Positions 20,865-31,119 of a stretch of 64,000 nucleotides of DNA are shown piece after piece; the stretch's first letter is position 1; every line of letters starts with the position of its first letter. The notes below the pieces were generated by a model, which did no database searches, was not told the DNA's origin, and saw only the letters and a list, made by a program, of their open reading frames with translations. Both the position numbers and the translations under genes were made by a program. Origin of the DNA: Branchipolynoe longqiensis (taxonomy: Eukaryota; Annelida; Polychaeta; Phyllodocida; Polynoidae). The DNA is taken from the NCBI GenBank assembly GCA_030323885.1, contig CM059197.1, positions 29,655,178 through 29,719,177 on the forward strand, in the 5' to 3' direction.

Positions 20865-21136
20865 TAGATAAAGGATTCACCCGGTACTCGCAGAACATGG
20901 GTGAATACCAACCCTATATAAAAACGGTCGAAAAAGCGGGTTAATGAAATGAGAGCCTAATTTCACAATCTAAGAAGCAACATTTATTCTTTGTAGATGT
21001 CTTCATATTTACCCGCTACTTTTGATTTGGAAAATATAATAAAACATATACTTTAATGCAATTTAAAAGTGAAATCGACGGCGTTCTCTGGCCGCCATCT
21101 TGTCTTTTTGCATTATCTCCCATTTCACCAACTTTG
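20865..21136. mobile_element. MITE family M1, copy D (right end missing)
   Basis: Starts immediately after the right duplication of copy C with the same TAGATAAAGGATTCACCC end. It runs to CATTTCACCAACTTTGTGG and then breaks into a G-rich tract. Confidence 0.85.
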
Positions 21137-21270
21137 TGGGCAGGGAGGGGGGGGGGGGTAAGGGAGGAGGGAAGGGAGGGGAAGGGAAAGGGGCTCGGGG
21201 AAGGGGGAGGGAAGGGGGAGGGGAGTGGGAGGGGGTACGGGGGGAGGGGGGAGGGGGAGGGGGATTCTCA
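21137..21270. repeat. G-rich microsatellite
   Basis: GGGAGGGGAAGGG-type purine tract, open in several frames by composition. Confidence 0.9.
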
Positions 21271-21348
21271 CACTTCAAAGCTATAGAAACATATAATCTC
21301 TCTGACACATGGCACGATAACTTACATTCCTCTTGATGTCACACCCAA

Positions 21349-21676
21349 CGTGGTGGCAGATTCGGTAGAGCGCATGCTTCCCGTGCGGAAGGTCGGAAGT
21401 TTGATTCCCGGTCGAGTCAAACCAATGACTTACAAAATTGGTACTTGTCGCTATCTAGCCTGACACTTGGCATTACTAGGATAGGGCAAGGACTGGTTAG
21501 CTCAGTGTCAGGATATGGTGACTGAGTGGGAAATTGGGTCATGGTTTCGGTGGCACGATTTCCCAGTGGGGCAGCACTATAAAGTCACCATGAGTGTTCA
21601 CTGTCACAAGTCGATACTCGTCCTGATATGACCTTAGATGTTGCCAGTAGGTAAAACCCCAACAACCAAACCAAAC
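21349..21676 (+). mobile_element. SINE-1, head type 2, near full length
   Basis: Head GTGGCAGATTCGGTAGAGCG with a short variable arm and GTTTGATTCCC B box; body and CTTAGATGTTGCCAGTAGG tail as in the family. Confidence 0.9.
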
Positions 21677-22017
21677 CTTGGTGTCACATGTTGGTTGTGG
21701 GTTGCGAATTGTGGGTTGCGGTTGGGGGCGACCGAGGTAGGAGGTAATTACTCCGAGGGTGAACTGGGGGGAGGGGGGAAGGGGGAGGGCAGGGGGAGGT
21801 GGGGGGGGGGGGTCATGCATGGTAGATTGTGTTTCTTGGTACACACATACTGACTGCAGTGTAAGTTCAGCAGGGTCCTTCACGACTGGGTACCTAGGTT
21901 AGCAAGGTCATCTATGGAAAGCCGTTCTATATTGCATTTATTTATCACTGAAGGGATGCCTGCCATAAAGTTGGCACACTAGAGGAAGGGAGGTGAAATT
22001 TTAACTGTTTGATAACG

Positions 22018-22068
22018 CAGCCAGTGTGCGGCATGATCACATGAGCTCCGAATTTTTCCTGTGTGTCG
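22018..22068 (+). repeat. Split direct repeat A1
   Basis: CAGCCAGTGTGCGGCATGAT through GAATTTTTCCT, matched at 25088-25138. Confidence 0.75.
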
Positions 22069-22129
22069 GTCCGCGCATAAGCATATTCAGCGCTGAACGG
22101 AGAGGGACAATCAGCCACGGTTGAACTTG

Positions 22130-22349
22130 TCTGAGCCCGTTTGAACTTGCCGGAAATGGACTTTCCTCTTCTCGTTTTCACGAGAACTCAGTGTCAGCCA
22201 ATCAGAGCTGTTCTTTTTTATTGCAAATGGCTGCCCCCTATGGTGGCTGCCATTTGCAATGAAAAGAACAGCTCTGATTGGCTGAGAACAGTTTTCAGTG
22301 TCAGCCAATCAGAGCCATTCTTTTTTATTGCAAATGGCAGCCCCCATAG
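22130..22349. repeat. Palindromic repeat related to MITE family M11
   Basis: CAGCCAATCAGAGCTGTTCT with TTGCAAATGGC is present three times: forward, inverted, forward (arms about 22193-22236, 22242-22287, 22302-22345). The same words occur inside the M11 MITEs at 31.6 and 54.3 kb. Confidence 0.75.
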
Positions 22350-22439
22350 GGATATCAGATTTCATGGTCCGTTATGCGGGTAGGGAAGGGGTGGCCAGAG
22401 TGATTAACTATTTGGATGATTTCTGCATGGGTCTATCTC

Positions 22440-22745
22440 TCTTGTCTCTTGAAGATTTATACTGCCTATCATGGATAAGCCTGAATAGGCTTGTTTTCAC
22501 CATTAGTTTGTCGATAGAAAGCCTGAGCCTACACTTTTAACGACCCAAGGGATTTTTAACCTCCCACACCACATAGACATGGTATGAGAGCAACTGGCCT
22601 TCGCTGTAAGCTATACACCGCGGTGGAAATCCAAATTGGCAGAGGTGGGGGCACAAGGAATCGAACGAATGACCTTCAGATTAGGAGTCCGACCTAGAAA
22701 AAAGTCAGACACTCTAACCCCTCCGCCACAGAGAACACCACTATC
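22440..22745 (-). mobile_element. SINE-2, near full length, inside RT
   Basis: Reverse complement of the copy at 56.27-56.60 kb: 3' end CTTGAAGATTTATACTGCC at the left, and tRNA-like head (inverse of TGGTGTTCTCTGTGGC and a B-box region) at the right. It separates YLDDF from the rest of the RT. Confidence 0.85.
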
Positions 22746-23530
22746 AGCAACGCGTTCTCGCTATGTTGTGCCGGTTCTTTTTTTTAATCAGTTTAAGACA
22801 ATTGCTCTCCCCTGCCAGAAAAATAAGATTTTTAGGTATTGATGTAAACTCTGAGACACTCGAGCTGACTCTCCCCGATGATAAATTAAAAAAGTTACGC
22901 GACATTTTGTTGCATTTCCTAGGTCGGAAGAAGGCAATTCGTAAGGATCTGGAGAGGCCGGCTGGAAACTTGGCTCATTGCGCCAAAGTTATAAGGGGCG
23001 GCCGCACTTTCAGTGGACGGGTCTATGATCTGATAGGAACTCTCCGGGAGCCTTTTTATATGGCGCGGCTAAATGCCGGATTTAGAGAAGATATTAGCTG
23101 GTGGGCAGCCTTCACCGCAAGGTTTAATGGGAAGGCTGGGATGCTCGGGAAATTTGCAGTAGTCATATCCATCTACAGTGGTTCTTCAAATTGGAGACTG
23201 GGCGCTACACATGGGAGTGATTGGCTCATTGCGTCTTTTAAGGCTGAGGATGACAAGGTCTTGGGCTCGTCATGTGGGTCATCACCACATAGCAGTCCCC
23301 ACGGTGGCGGGTACTGAGCATATAAATGTGAAGGAGATGAGGGCTGTGATGGAGGGAGCCATCCGCTGGGCATCAAGCTGGGGAGGTTCCGAGATTATAT
23401 TTATAACAGACAGTGCGGTAGTTCAGGCTGCACTTAATTCGAACAGGTCTACATCGGTAGAAATCATGGGGATGCTCCGGAGGCTGTTCTGGCTAGTGGT
23501 AGAGAAAGATTTCACTTTCTTATCAACATA

Positions 23531-23769
23531 TGAAGAGTTCAGGCGCAAAACCACGTAAACACCAATCCAAAAATGGAGATAAACATTGGAATCAAACCTA
23601 CAAAAAAGAAAGAAGATTTTTATTCCTACTGTTTTTTAATTCCTCCATAGCCATATGATCATATGACAAGTGGAATTTGTAAGAATTAAAATCATTTTCA
23701 GGTCAAAATCTTTTATTTAAAAGACTTTTTTGGATTGGCGTGTACGTGGTTTTGCGCCTGAACTCTTCA
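23531..23769. mobile_element. 239-bp MITE with TA duplication, inside RNase H
   Basis: Terminal inverted repeats of about 42 bp, starting TGAAGAGTTCAGGCGCAAAA. TA is duplicated at 23529-23530 and 23770-23771. Removing the element and one TA rejoins the RNase H frame (STY + INTTVNVCDALSRW). TA duplication fits Tc1/mariner-type mobilisation. The interior is AT-rich and non-coding. Confidence 0.9.
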
Positions 23770-24895
23770 TATATAAACACCACTGTTAATGTTTGTGATG
23801 CCCTGAGTAGGTGGGATGTAGAGGCAAGTAGTGCTAGGATTAGGGCAGTGGATGCAGGGAGGATGATGTGCTGGGCTCATCTTTTTGAAACTCCCTTGTT
23901 CTGTCATTCCAGAATTGGAGGCACTGAGGGCAGAGCAGCGGGGATATGAGAGACATTTCTACGCCCAGAATTCAATCACAACGAGATCTGTCCAAATACG
24001 GAAATATTTTAGTTTCTCGACCAGTTCTCGCAGGATGGCCCGCCACATCCATGTTCTTCTAAGCGCGTGGCGCTGTATGCCACCTGGCTTGCGAGAACGC
24101 TCACGTACCGGTCGGTGGTGAATTATTTATCGAGACTAAGTTTCTATCTGCGCCAGAATGGTGCTCAGGGTATCAGATACGATGACTATGTAGTGCAAGC
24201 GACAATTAAGGGCATCAGGTGCCAGAAGGGGGACACGCCATGGCAGGCCGCCCCAATGCTTCCTTCCATGCTGTTGAGGGTCTTTGCTCTATTGACTTCG
24301 AGTATGGGCCATGTTTCTTGGAGGGCAGCGATGCTCTGCTCTTTTCGAGCCTTGTTGAGGAAGTCACAAGTGACTGAGTCGGACTCGACATTGCATAGGG
24401 GGGACCTTACCTTTTTCAACTGGGGGATGATAATTAGGGTCAGGCGCTCAAAATCTATTCAGTTTGCAGAGTGGGTACTGGAGGTGCCGGTTGCACATTG
24501 TCCTAACAGAGCGTTGTGCGCAGTGTACTGGATGTTGTGTCATTTCAGGGAACTGCCGGCTGAATCAGGGAATTTGGCCTTTAGGATTTCAGTGGGAGGG
24601 CAGGAGTCGAAGCCGATGACTTATAAGGCTTATCAGGGTATGCTGAAGTTATTCGCAAATCAAGCAGGGCTGGGTGAGCAATACCTCACCTTGCACTCCT
24701 TGAGGAGAGGGGGGTGAACCTTTTTGGCTATGTCCGGTGCTTCTATTGAAGAAATTAAAGTAAGGGGGGACTGGGCCTCTGAGACTGTTTATTCTTATTT
24801 GAAAACGCCTTTGCAAACCAGGATTCTGAATGATCTACGGGTGGTCATAATGGCCTGAGGAGTGGTTGGCCTGTGTAGCTGGCTGTGTAGCTGGC

Positions 24896-25010
24896 TGAGG
24901 TTTGGCTGCCTATTGCTCGGCCATATGGGCCTCGGAAATAAAGGTAGGCTTCCACCACTCCTCGTCTCGTCTCTTTATTTTATCTTCCTGAGTCGTAGCC
25001 TATTTTATGT
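24896..25010 (+). repeat. Split direct repeat B1
   Basis: TTGCTCGGCCATATGGGCCT, then AATAAAGGTAGGC and CTCCTCGTCTCGTCTCT; repeated at 25145-25257. The AATAAA may be the element's polyadenylation signal. Confidence 0.85.
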
Positions 25011-25087
25011 GCTATATAATTTATTATATGAATATAAAGGGTCTGAACATGCCCCGCCTGGCTGGTGCCACATATGTGTAGCCATCG

Positions 25088-25138
25088 CCCAGCCAGCGTG
25101 CATCATGATCACATGAGCTCTGAATTTTTCCTTTTTTG
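25088..25138 (+). repeat. Split direct repeat A2
   Basis: CAGCCAGCGTGCATCATGAT through GAATTTTTCCT, the partner of A1 at 22018. Confidence 0.75.
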
Positions 25139-25144
25139 TCCTAG

Positions 25145-25260
25145 GTCGGGCTGTTTATTGCTCGGCCATATGGGCCTCAGAAATAAAGGTAGGCCTCCAC
25201 CACTCCTCGTCTCGTCTCTTAATTTTATCCTCCTGAGTCGTAGCCTATTTTATAGGTTTT
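25145..25260 (+). repeat. Split direct repeat B2
   Basis: Second copy of B1, ending GAGTCGTAGCCTATTTTAT, which marks the probable right end of the YR element. Confidence 0.85.
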
Positions 25261-25268
25261 CTCAGTAT

Positions 25269-25432
25269 AAGGTTAATGGGACTCAGTGGGATATTAGGTC
25301 ATGGTGTTAGCGGCCTCGTTTCCCAGTGAAGTAACACTATAAAGTCACCATGAGTACGCATTGTCCCAAGTCAGTGGTCGTCCTGAAATGACATTAGATG
25401 TTGCTAGGACGTAAAACCTCAACAAATAAATC
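25269..25432 (+). mobile_element. SINE-1 fragment (3' half)
   Basis: ACTCAGTGGGATATTAGGTC to CTAGGACGTAAAACCTCAAC and A/C tail. No head. Confidence 0.8.
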
Positions 25433-25540
25433 GTTTTTTCTCTTTTCTGCTTCTTTACCCGTCATCATATCGATGCTTTGCTTATTGTCTTGCAATTGTC
25501 TACCTGTATTGTTGCTTTGTTTAGTGTATAGTAGCATTTG

Positions 25541-25645
25541 TCATTAGGGCTGGAAAACCAGTGCATCACCGTCCTGACATGACCTTAGATGTTGCTAGGA
25601 CGTAAAACAACAACAAACAAACAAACCAGTGCATCAGCACTGACA
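25541..25645 (+). mobile_element. LINE 3' stem-loop copy interrupted by a SINE tail
   Basis: GGGCTGGAAAACCAGTGCATCA is cut by a 54-bp SINE-1 tail and resumes as CCAGTGCATCAGCACTGAC. Restoring it gives the 3' stem-loop of the LINE family (CAGTGC-ATCA-GCACTG). Confidence 0.8.
25569..25622 (+). mobile_element. 54-bp SINE-1 3' fragment with 14-bp target duplication
   Basis: CCGTCCTGACATGACCTTAG to the A/C-rich tail, flanked by AAACCAGTGCATCA at 25555-25568 and 25623-25636. This is an independent, extremely 5'-truncated retroposition. Confidence 0.9.
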
Positions 25646-25928
25646 ATATACTATATCAGAGGTATAAAAACACTTGAACAAAAAATCGTTAGTCTCAAAC
25701 GGCTTGCCATATAGTGGAAATGACAGGTGAAACCTAAGAGGGAGGGGGTTGACGGGGTTGGGGGGGGGGGGGAGGGACGGGCGGGGCGGGGGCTGAAACG
25801 CTATAGAGTCCCACGTTCTATTTGTGGCAAGCTGTGGAGAAGTTGAACAATGTACCTATTTATTCTGTACCCGAGGGGTCCTGTTTAGACATGCCGGGTT
25901 TAGAAGCGCATTGCCATTCCTTGAGATC

Positions 25929-27073
25929 AGGGGCCAAATGTATGAGGGCGGGGTAGGGCTCGTAACCTATGCGTCGTGCGGAATTCCCCGGTTAGCGGCC
26001 AAAGTGTCAATGTATGTGCGCGGGTTAGGCTACCGCCTCGAGGGTTAACGTCGCCTTCACTAACCCCTACGGATGCCTTGTTTACCGTCGGTGTTAGTGG
26101 GCGAGTGTGTGTCTGTCTGTGTCTCTCTGTGTGTGTATGTGTGTGTATCTCTGTGTCTGTGTCTCTGTGTGTGTCTCTGTGTGTGTCTCTGTGTGTGTCT
26201 CTGCATGTGTCTGTGTGTGTGTCTCTGTATCTGTATGTGTCACTATGTGTCTCTGTGTCTGTGTGTGTGTCTCTGTGTCTTTGTGTCTCTGTTGCTGTGT
26301 GTGTGTCTGTGTCAGAGACACACACACACAGACACAGAAACACACACACAGACACACACACAGACACACAGAGACACACACACAGACACACAGAGACACA
26401 CAGAAACACACAGGCACACACACAGACACACACGGACACACACAGGCACACATAAACACAGAGACACACACAGAGACACACACACACAGACACAGAATCT
26501 CACACACACAGACACACACAGAGACACAAACAGAGACACAAACAGAGACACACACACATACACACATAGAGACACACACAGAGACACAGACACAGAGACA
26601 CACACAGAGACACACACAGAAACACACAGAAACACAGAGACACACAGAGACACACACACAGACAGACACACATAAACACTGAGACACAGAGTGACACACA
26701 CACAGACAGACACACACAGAAACACACACACAGACACACACACAGAGACACAGAGACACACACATATACATAGAGACACACACACAGACACACACACACA
26801 GACAGACACACAGAGACACAGAGTCACACACTGAGGAGTGTGATGGGGGGGGGGGAAGGAAGGGGGTGGTCCCTCCCGACTCCTACTACGATGGCCGGGT
26901 ACATTCCCAGGGGGACCCCCCAAATCTATAAATAACCCACAGGGTAGCTAACAAGTGCGCGCTTGGCACGCATACATTTCACTTGACACATATACCAACA
27001 CCGACGATAGCTACCCCGTCGGCCGCCCTTAACTCCGGCGGAGATAACCGGCGGCTCATACATTTAGGCCCAG
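25929..27073. mobile_element. MITE family M12-like, enclosing a microsatellite
   Basis: Ends GGGGCCAAATGTATGAG and, inverted, TGGGCCTAAATGTATGAG. Interior flanks hold GGGCGGGGTAGG and its inverse. Most of the length is the TG/CA microsatellite at 26100-26828, which must have expanded within the element. Confidence 0.6.
26100..26828. repeat. Inverted TG/CA microsatellite
   Basis: TGTGTCTCTG-type sequence to about 26312, then its complement type (GACACACACAGA) to 26828. The switch at GTCTGTGTCAGAGACAC makes a giant imperfect palindrome. Long open frames on both strands are compositional. Confidence 0.95.
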
Positions 27074-27201
27074 CTTATTCTAAAAGTTGAGCCCGGTAAA
27101 CAGAAAATAAAGCCAGAGCCAAGACCAGCTCAACACCCCGATTACCCCTTCCACAGCTCTCAGTCCATCATTGTCCATCTTCCCATCCCGCCCCACATTA
27201 A

Positions 27202-27219
27202 AAGTTGCATAGTCCGATG
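27202..27219. mobile_element. MITE family M3, left-end fragment
   Basis: AAAGTTGCATAGTCCGATG, directly abutted by an M1 MITE end. Confidence 0.7.
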
Positions 27220-27342
27220 TAGATAAATGATTCACCCGGTACTTGTAGTACACGGGTGAATGACAACGTAGTGTAAATACAGGCGAAAATAGGTTTAGTA
27301 TGGAACCTGAACTAGAAACTGTGGCTCCAGTATCAAATGGCT
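27220..27342. mobile_element. MITE family M1, copy H (fragment)
   Basis: TAGATAAATGATTCACCC with the inner palindrome, then interior to about 27342, where LINE sequence begins. The other end is missing. Confidence 0.8.
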
Positions 27343-27990
27343 AACTGGGTCATTTCCTGACCTAAAGATAGTAGTGTCATCAGCAAACAGAATGAATTAG
27401 AAGCGATGGCACATTACAAATATCATTTATATATAAAATGAATAACTTAGGTCCGAGAATTGAGCCCTGAGGGATTCCACATACCGCATTTGCTAAGTCT
27501 GAGTCCTCGTCATCTAAATTTACATATTGTTGTCTATTTTGTAGATAACTAGTAAGCCAGTTATTGGCAATGCCTCTGATACCATAGTGATTTAATTTTT
27601 TTATTAACAAATTATGGTCAATTGTGTCGAATGCTTTTTTAAGGTCAATAAATACACCAATAGTACATTTTGTGTTGTCCAGAGCTGAGGTAATTTCTTC
27701 TGTCAGTTCTAATAATGCCAATGATATGGACATTTTAGATCTGAAATCATATTGACTGCTACACAAGGTATTGTGTTTATCAATAAATGCTTCCAGTCTA
27801 CTATTGAACAGTTTTTCTAATATTTTTTTAACTGTGGCAAAAGTGATATCGGTCTATAATTAGTGAAAACGCTGTTACCTTCTTTTTTAAATATAGGAAT
27901 TACTTTAGCGACTTTCATTTTATTTGGAAAAGCTCCATTCTTAAAGGAGCTGTTACATAGTAATACAGAAAAATCAACACAAACATTAGC
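27343..27990 (-). pseudogene. LINE reverse transcriptase fragment
   Basis: Minus-strand RT fingers and palm: VAKVIPIFKKEGN, NYRPISLLP, then a stop-broken stretch, SSQYDFR, GVFIDLKKAFDTIDH (motif A), CGIPQGSILGPKLFILY (motif B), and after a one-base shift ILFADDTTIF (the catalytic FADD). It is truncated at both ends: at its 3' side by an M1 fragment, at its 5' side near 27990. No endonuclease. Clade unassigned. Confidence 0.92.
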
Positions 27991-28082
27991 TTAAATATTA
28001 TTGCATTTATATTTTATTTATTTTGCTTTTGGTCATTATTTATATTCAAATATTTGGGAAGTGGTCGAAGGAGGATCGAAGC

Positions 28083-28463
28083 CCGGTGTGGCGGTTTCAG
28101 CGCCCGGTCAGTTTCAGCGCCCTGCCGTGGCTTCTGCGCATGAGCGGATTTTCACATGTTGCGGCGAGCACTGCTATTTGTTTTGTTTACACTCAGCGAT
28201 TCAATGCCGATCTAGCTGCTACGTTAATATCGCTTGGAATTTAAGGTTAATTTAATTAAATTTCATTATTTGAGTATGTAATTCTGTTAAATATGATCGC
28301 ATTCAATAGATTTCGGCCTAATCGGTCCCTAACACTGCCGGGCACCAGCTGAGCTTGTAGCCGGCGAGGCCATGGGTGTTTTGAGCATCCCTTAAAATCC
28401 GCGCATGCGCAGAAGCCACGGCAGGGCGCTGAAACTGACTGGGCACTGAAACCGTCACACCGG
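28083..28463. mobile_element. MITE family M10-like, copy 2
   Basis: Inverted ends of about 70 bp beginning CCGGTGTGGCGGTTTCAG and including GCCCTGCCGTGGCTTCTGCG. AAGC lies on both sides. The centre (TTAATATCGCTTGGAATTTA, TGTTAAATATGATCGC) is nearly identical to part of 55.16-55.35 kb. Confidence 0.85.
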
Positions 28464-28465
28464 AA

Positions 28466-28572
28466 GCTGGGAGGCCTGGGGCCGGGAGCACCGGCACAGG
28501 GAGGCCGGGAGTCCCGGCACAGGGAGGCCGGGAGTCCCGGCACAGGGAGGCCGGGAGTCCCGGCGCAAGGAG
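28466..28572. repeat. 23-bp tandem repeat, about 4 copies
   Basis: Unit of 23 bp beginning GGGAGGCCGGGAGTCCCGGC; itself partly palindromic. Confidence 0.85.
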
Positions 28573-28592
28573 GTATATATATGAAGAGCTCT

Positions 28593-28668
28593 TTCGCGGG
28601 TTCGAATCCCATGACATACCAACATGGTAATCGAGCACTCAACGCATTTGGCCATCCTGTCTGCTTAG
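28593..28668 (-). mobile_element. SINE-1 head fragment
   Basis: Reverse complement of the tRNA-like head only (GCGGGTTCGAATCCCATG; CATTTGGCCATCCTGTCTG). Confidence 0.7.
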
Positions 28669-29099
28669 TTTGAATCCTGGCAGCTAAGAATTTGAATCTA
28701 CCTTTTAATGCACTGGGATTGGTCCCACTGCTTCACTGGTCACAGATGGTCCAGTGTATTATTAACAACCCCACCCCAACAACATAATCCATAAACTCAC
28801 ATAACTAGCTACATTAGAGTTACACTAGAATTTTCCTAACAAACCAACATTTATATACCGCTTGCCTAACTGCAACTGAACATTCAAACTTAGTACAAAT
28901 TTACCAACTGAATACAGAAGATAACTTCTGCTTACATTCTAAATACTATGTAAATACTCACATTGATCTGACTAATATTGATCTGGTTATATGACACCAC
29001 TGTACCATATTGTTATGGAACTTTTGGGTTTCAGAATTTCATTGTGTTACATGGTGCAAATTGTCTATTCAACAGGTATTGTACACCTTATTCTATATA

Positions 29100-29175
29100 C
29101 CTTTTGTGTAAATAACCCTGAATTGAAAAATGGCTGGAAGACCAGTGCTTCGGCACTGAATAAACATATTTACAA
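29100..29175 (+). mobile_element. LINE 3' end with UUCG stem-loop
   Basis: GGCTGGAAGACCAGTGCTTC then GGCACTGAATAAACATATTT and an ACA-rich tail. The stem CAGTGC/GCACTG is closed by a TTCG loop. Confidence 0.8.
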
Positions 29176-29250
29176 CAACAACAAAAACAACAACAAAAAC
29201 TGCCATAGTCCCAAGATCTCAGAAGATATAATGAAGTAACTTCGGCAAAA

Positions 29251-29308
29251 TTACCAAAGCTTCGGCACTGACAAAAGACTTATTCAGCAGAATAAACATA
29301 TTTACCCC
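29251..29308 (+). mobile_element. LINE 3' end fragment
   Basis: GCTTCGGCACTGACAAAAGA to AATAAACATATTTACC, lacking the first half of the stem; followed by a C-run. Confidence 0.7.
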
Positions 29309-29582
29309 CCCCCCCCAATTGTTTAAATGACATTTGACAAATATAGGACACATGTACTTAGTGTGTACTGCAATACACAATTTCCCCCTCCCCCCCGAAA
29401 AAAAAACCCAAAAAAACCTTTCCGTTCTATTCTGGCAATCCAAATCATCATGACAATGCATCATTGAGGTTTCACAGGATAGCTAAAAATGTTTGTTGGA
29501 GAACTGAAAATCCAAAGTTTCTCAGCAGGATTAAGCTACCCACCCAGAGCCCCCCCCCCCCCCCCCCCCCCCAAGCTGCTTA

Positions 29583-30031
29583 AGGCCCTGTCACATTACG
29601 GCGTATGGCGGGAGCGTTTTGAAAACCTATGTACGCCGTGCTGGTGCCGGCCTATGATGACCTTCGGTGAACTTTCGGGTGGTTTTGAGCGTATGTGGAA
29701 CCTACGAGGAGTGTACGAGGAGCGTATGAGGAGCGTATGGGAGCGTGCTGTGACATTTTTTGACAGTATGGGCCATACGCCCTCATAGGTCGAGTTTTTT
29801 TTAACATGCACAAAAAAAATTGGACGGACGGATTTATGAAAGCGTATGGTGGTGTATGCCTCATACGCTCCACATAAGCCGGCATCTGTTGGCATCTGGC
29901 GGCGTATGAGTAGCGTATGAGTAGCGTATGCGTAGCGTATGAGTAGCGTATACGGCGTATGCCGACGTATATGACGTAACGCGCCTACGCCGCCATACGC
30001 TCCCGCAAAAAACCCTAATGTGACAGGGCCT
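29583..30031. mobile_element. PIF/Harbinger MITE (family M7)
   Basis: 449 bp with ends AGGCCCTGTCACATTA and TTA on both sides (29580-29582, 30032-30034). Its right part, reverse-complemented, matches about 12779-13060 of the Harbinger transposon, including GTCATATACGTCGGCATACG and the GCGTATG array. It is therefore a deletion derivative of that family and a likely substrate of its transposase. Confidence 0.92.
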
Positions 30032-30419
30032 TTAGGGCTTGCTCTGTTTTCCACTTGTTTCACTCACATTTCACGCAACCATTGCTATTTCTTTTCCTCC
30101 AAATTTGGCATATCTCTGTCTGGGTGAGATATTCTGATATAAGTCTCCGGGCAGTGAATTTCATTCAGGTTTGTGTTGGTCGCTGGGGGTCGGGGGGTCG
30201 GGGGTCGGTCGAGGCACTAGTCGACATAGAATTGTTACCGTGAATATGATAAAACCACCATCAATCAACCAATCAACTTGAAAATGTCCACAATCCCCGA
30301 TCAACAGGATTCAAGTCCAATTATCGCGTAGTGTACGTGGCCATTATGTATGTTGTGCTGATATATCATTATGTTCGTAATGTGCCCTTCAACCCTAGTT
30401 ATACGGAAGTACCCCTCCC

Positions 30420-30762
30420 ACCCAACCCAACCCCCCTCCTAGCAAACCACCTCCCTCCCTCCCTTCCTTCCTTCCTTCCTTACCTCAAACCCCAAACCAA
30501 ACCCCCAACCTACACGTGACCTAGCCCCGAGATTTCAATGCCAAGATCACTTCACACGTGACCAACCCCAGCACACCGTGACCGCCTCAACACCCTCCCA
30601 CCTTGCCACACACACAACACACACGCGCACACACATACGCACAGGCCGGTGAACACATTCCACACACGCACACAAACCTTCTCTCCGAACACTGCAACCC
30701 ATCGAAGAAGCCTACTCGTGTCACTTCATTAAGAAAGACAACCATGGTCGGTAAGTCCCCCG

Positions 30763-30790
<28 letters not shown>
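30420..30790. repeat. Low-complexity C/A-rich and (TA)n sequence
   Basis: CCCTCCCTTCCTTCC and ACACACACGC stretches, then (TA)n at about 30763-30800. No gene supported. Confidence 0.75.
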
Positions 30791-30804
<14 letters not shown>

Positions 30805-31119
30805 GGATATGTATTATTTATCTTCATAATAACATAGGCACCCTTCTTTGGTTTGTGTGTCACTGTCTTACAACAGGGTGGTGGAGTGGCCAGGGTTGGT
30901 TAATTGTTGTGCGATGTTTCCCGCTTGTAAGTTGTACAGTGGTCGGTTTAAACCCAACTCCTGCTTGCGCACTGTCTCGACGGAATAGCTGGTGGTATTA
31001 AACTATTATCTGATAACAAATACCGATGTTGTGGAAGGTTTGATCAGAGAGAAAAAAAAATGGGGTTGTAGTTGTATGGGTGTTGCTATCGCCACCTTGC
31101 TTGTCTGATAATTTAGGGA

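Larger units (their letters stand above)
22350..24858 (+). pseudogene. RT, RNase H and tyrosine recombinase of the YR retroelement (broken)
   Basis: Pieces in order. 22350-22426: RT palm with INYLDDFCMG, the catalytic YxDD. 22763-23200: RT thumb/connection (PARKIRFLGIDV, LTLPDDKLKKL, LERPAGNLAHC). 23290-23530 then 23770-23950 after a frameshift: RNase H (AGTEHINVKEMRAV, FITDSAVVQAAL, VNVCDALSRW). About 23900-24858: tyrosine recombinase with the first catalytic Arg in the AMLCSFRALLR region, HSLRRGG (His-x-x-Arg), and GDWASETVYSYLKT holding the likely nucleophile Tyr. Breaks: a SINE-2 insertion at about 22440-22745, frameshifts near 23200-23290 and 24030-24070, a 239-bp MITE at 23531-23769, and TGA at 24715-24717 just after HSLRRGG. 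Terminal stop TGA at 24856-24858. The gene is not functional. Confidence 0.88.
22018..25260 (+). mobile_element. Tyrosine-recombinase retroelement (DIRS/Ngaro/PAT-type), decayed
   Basis: The element contains, in order: a left repeat (A1, about 22018-22068), an RT remnant, RNase H, tyrosine recombinase, then repeats B1 (about 24896-25010), A2 (about 25088-25138) and B2 (about 25145-25257). A1 and A2 share GCATGATCACATGAGCTC; B1 and B2 share GCTCGGCCATATGGGCCTC with about 95 percent identity. The order A1-ORFs-B1-A2-B2 is the split-direct-repeat layout of PAT/Ngaro-like elements, which replicate through a circular intermediate integrated by the recombinase. Gag and the N-terminal half of RT are missing, and there are two nested insertions, frame breaks and an in-frame stop. 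Confidence 0.85.

Noticed and set aside
25927..26923. Long open frames of CVSVCVCL or THRDTHTDT type
   Set aside because: Products of the TG/CA microsatellite on both strands.
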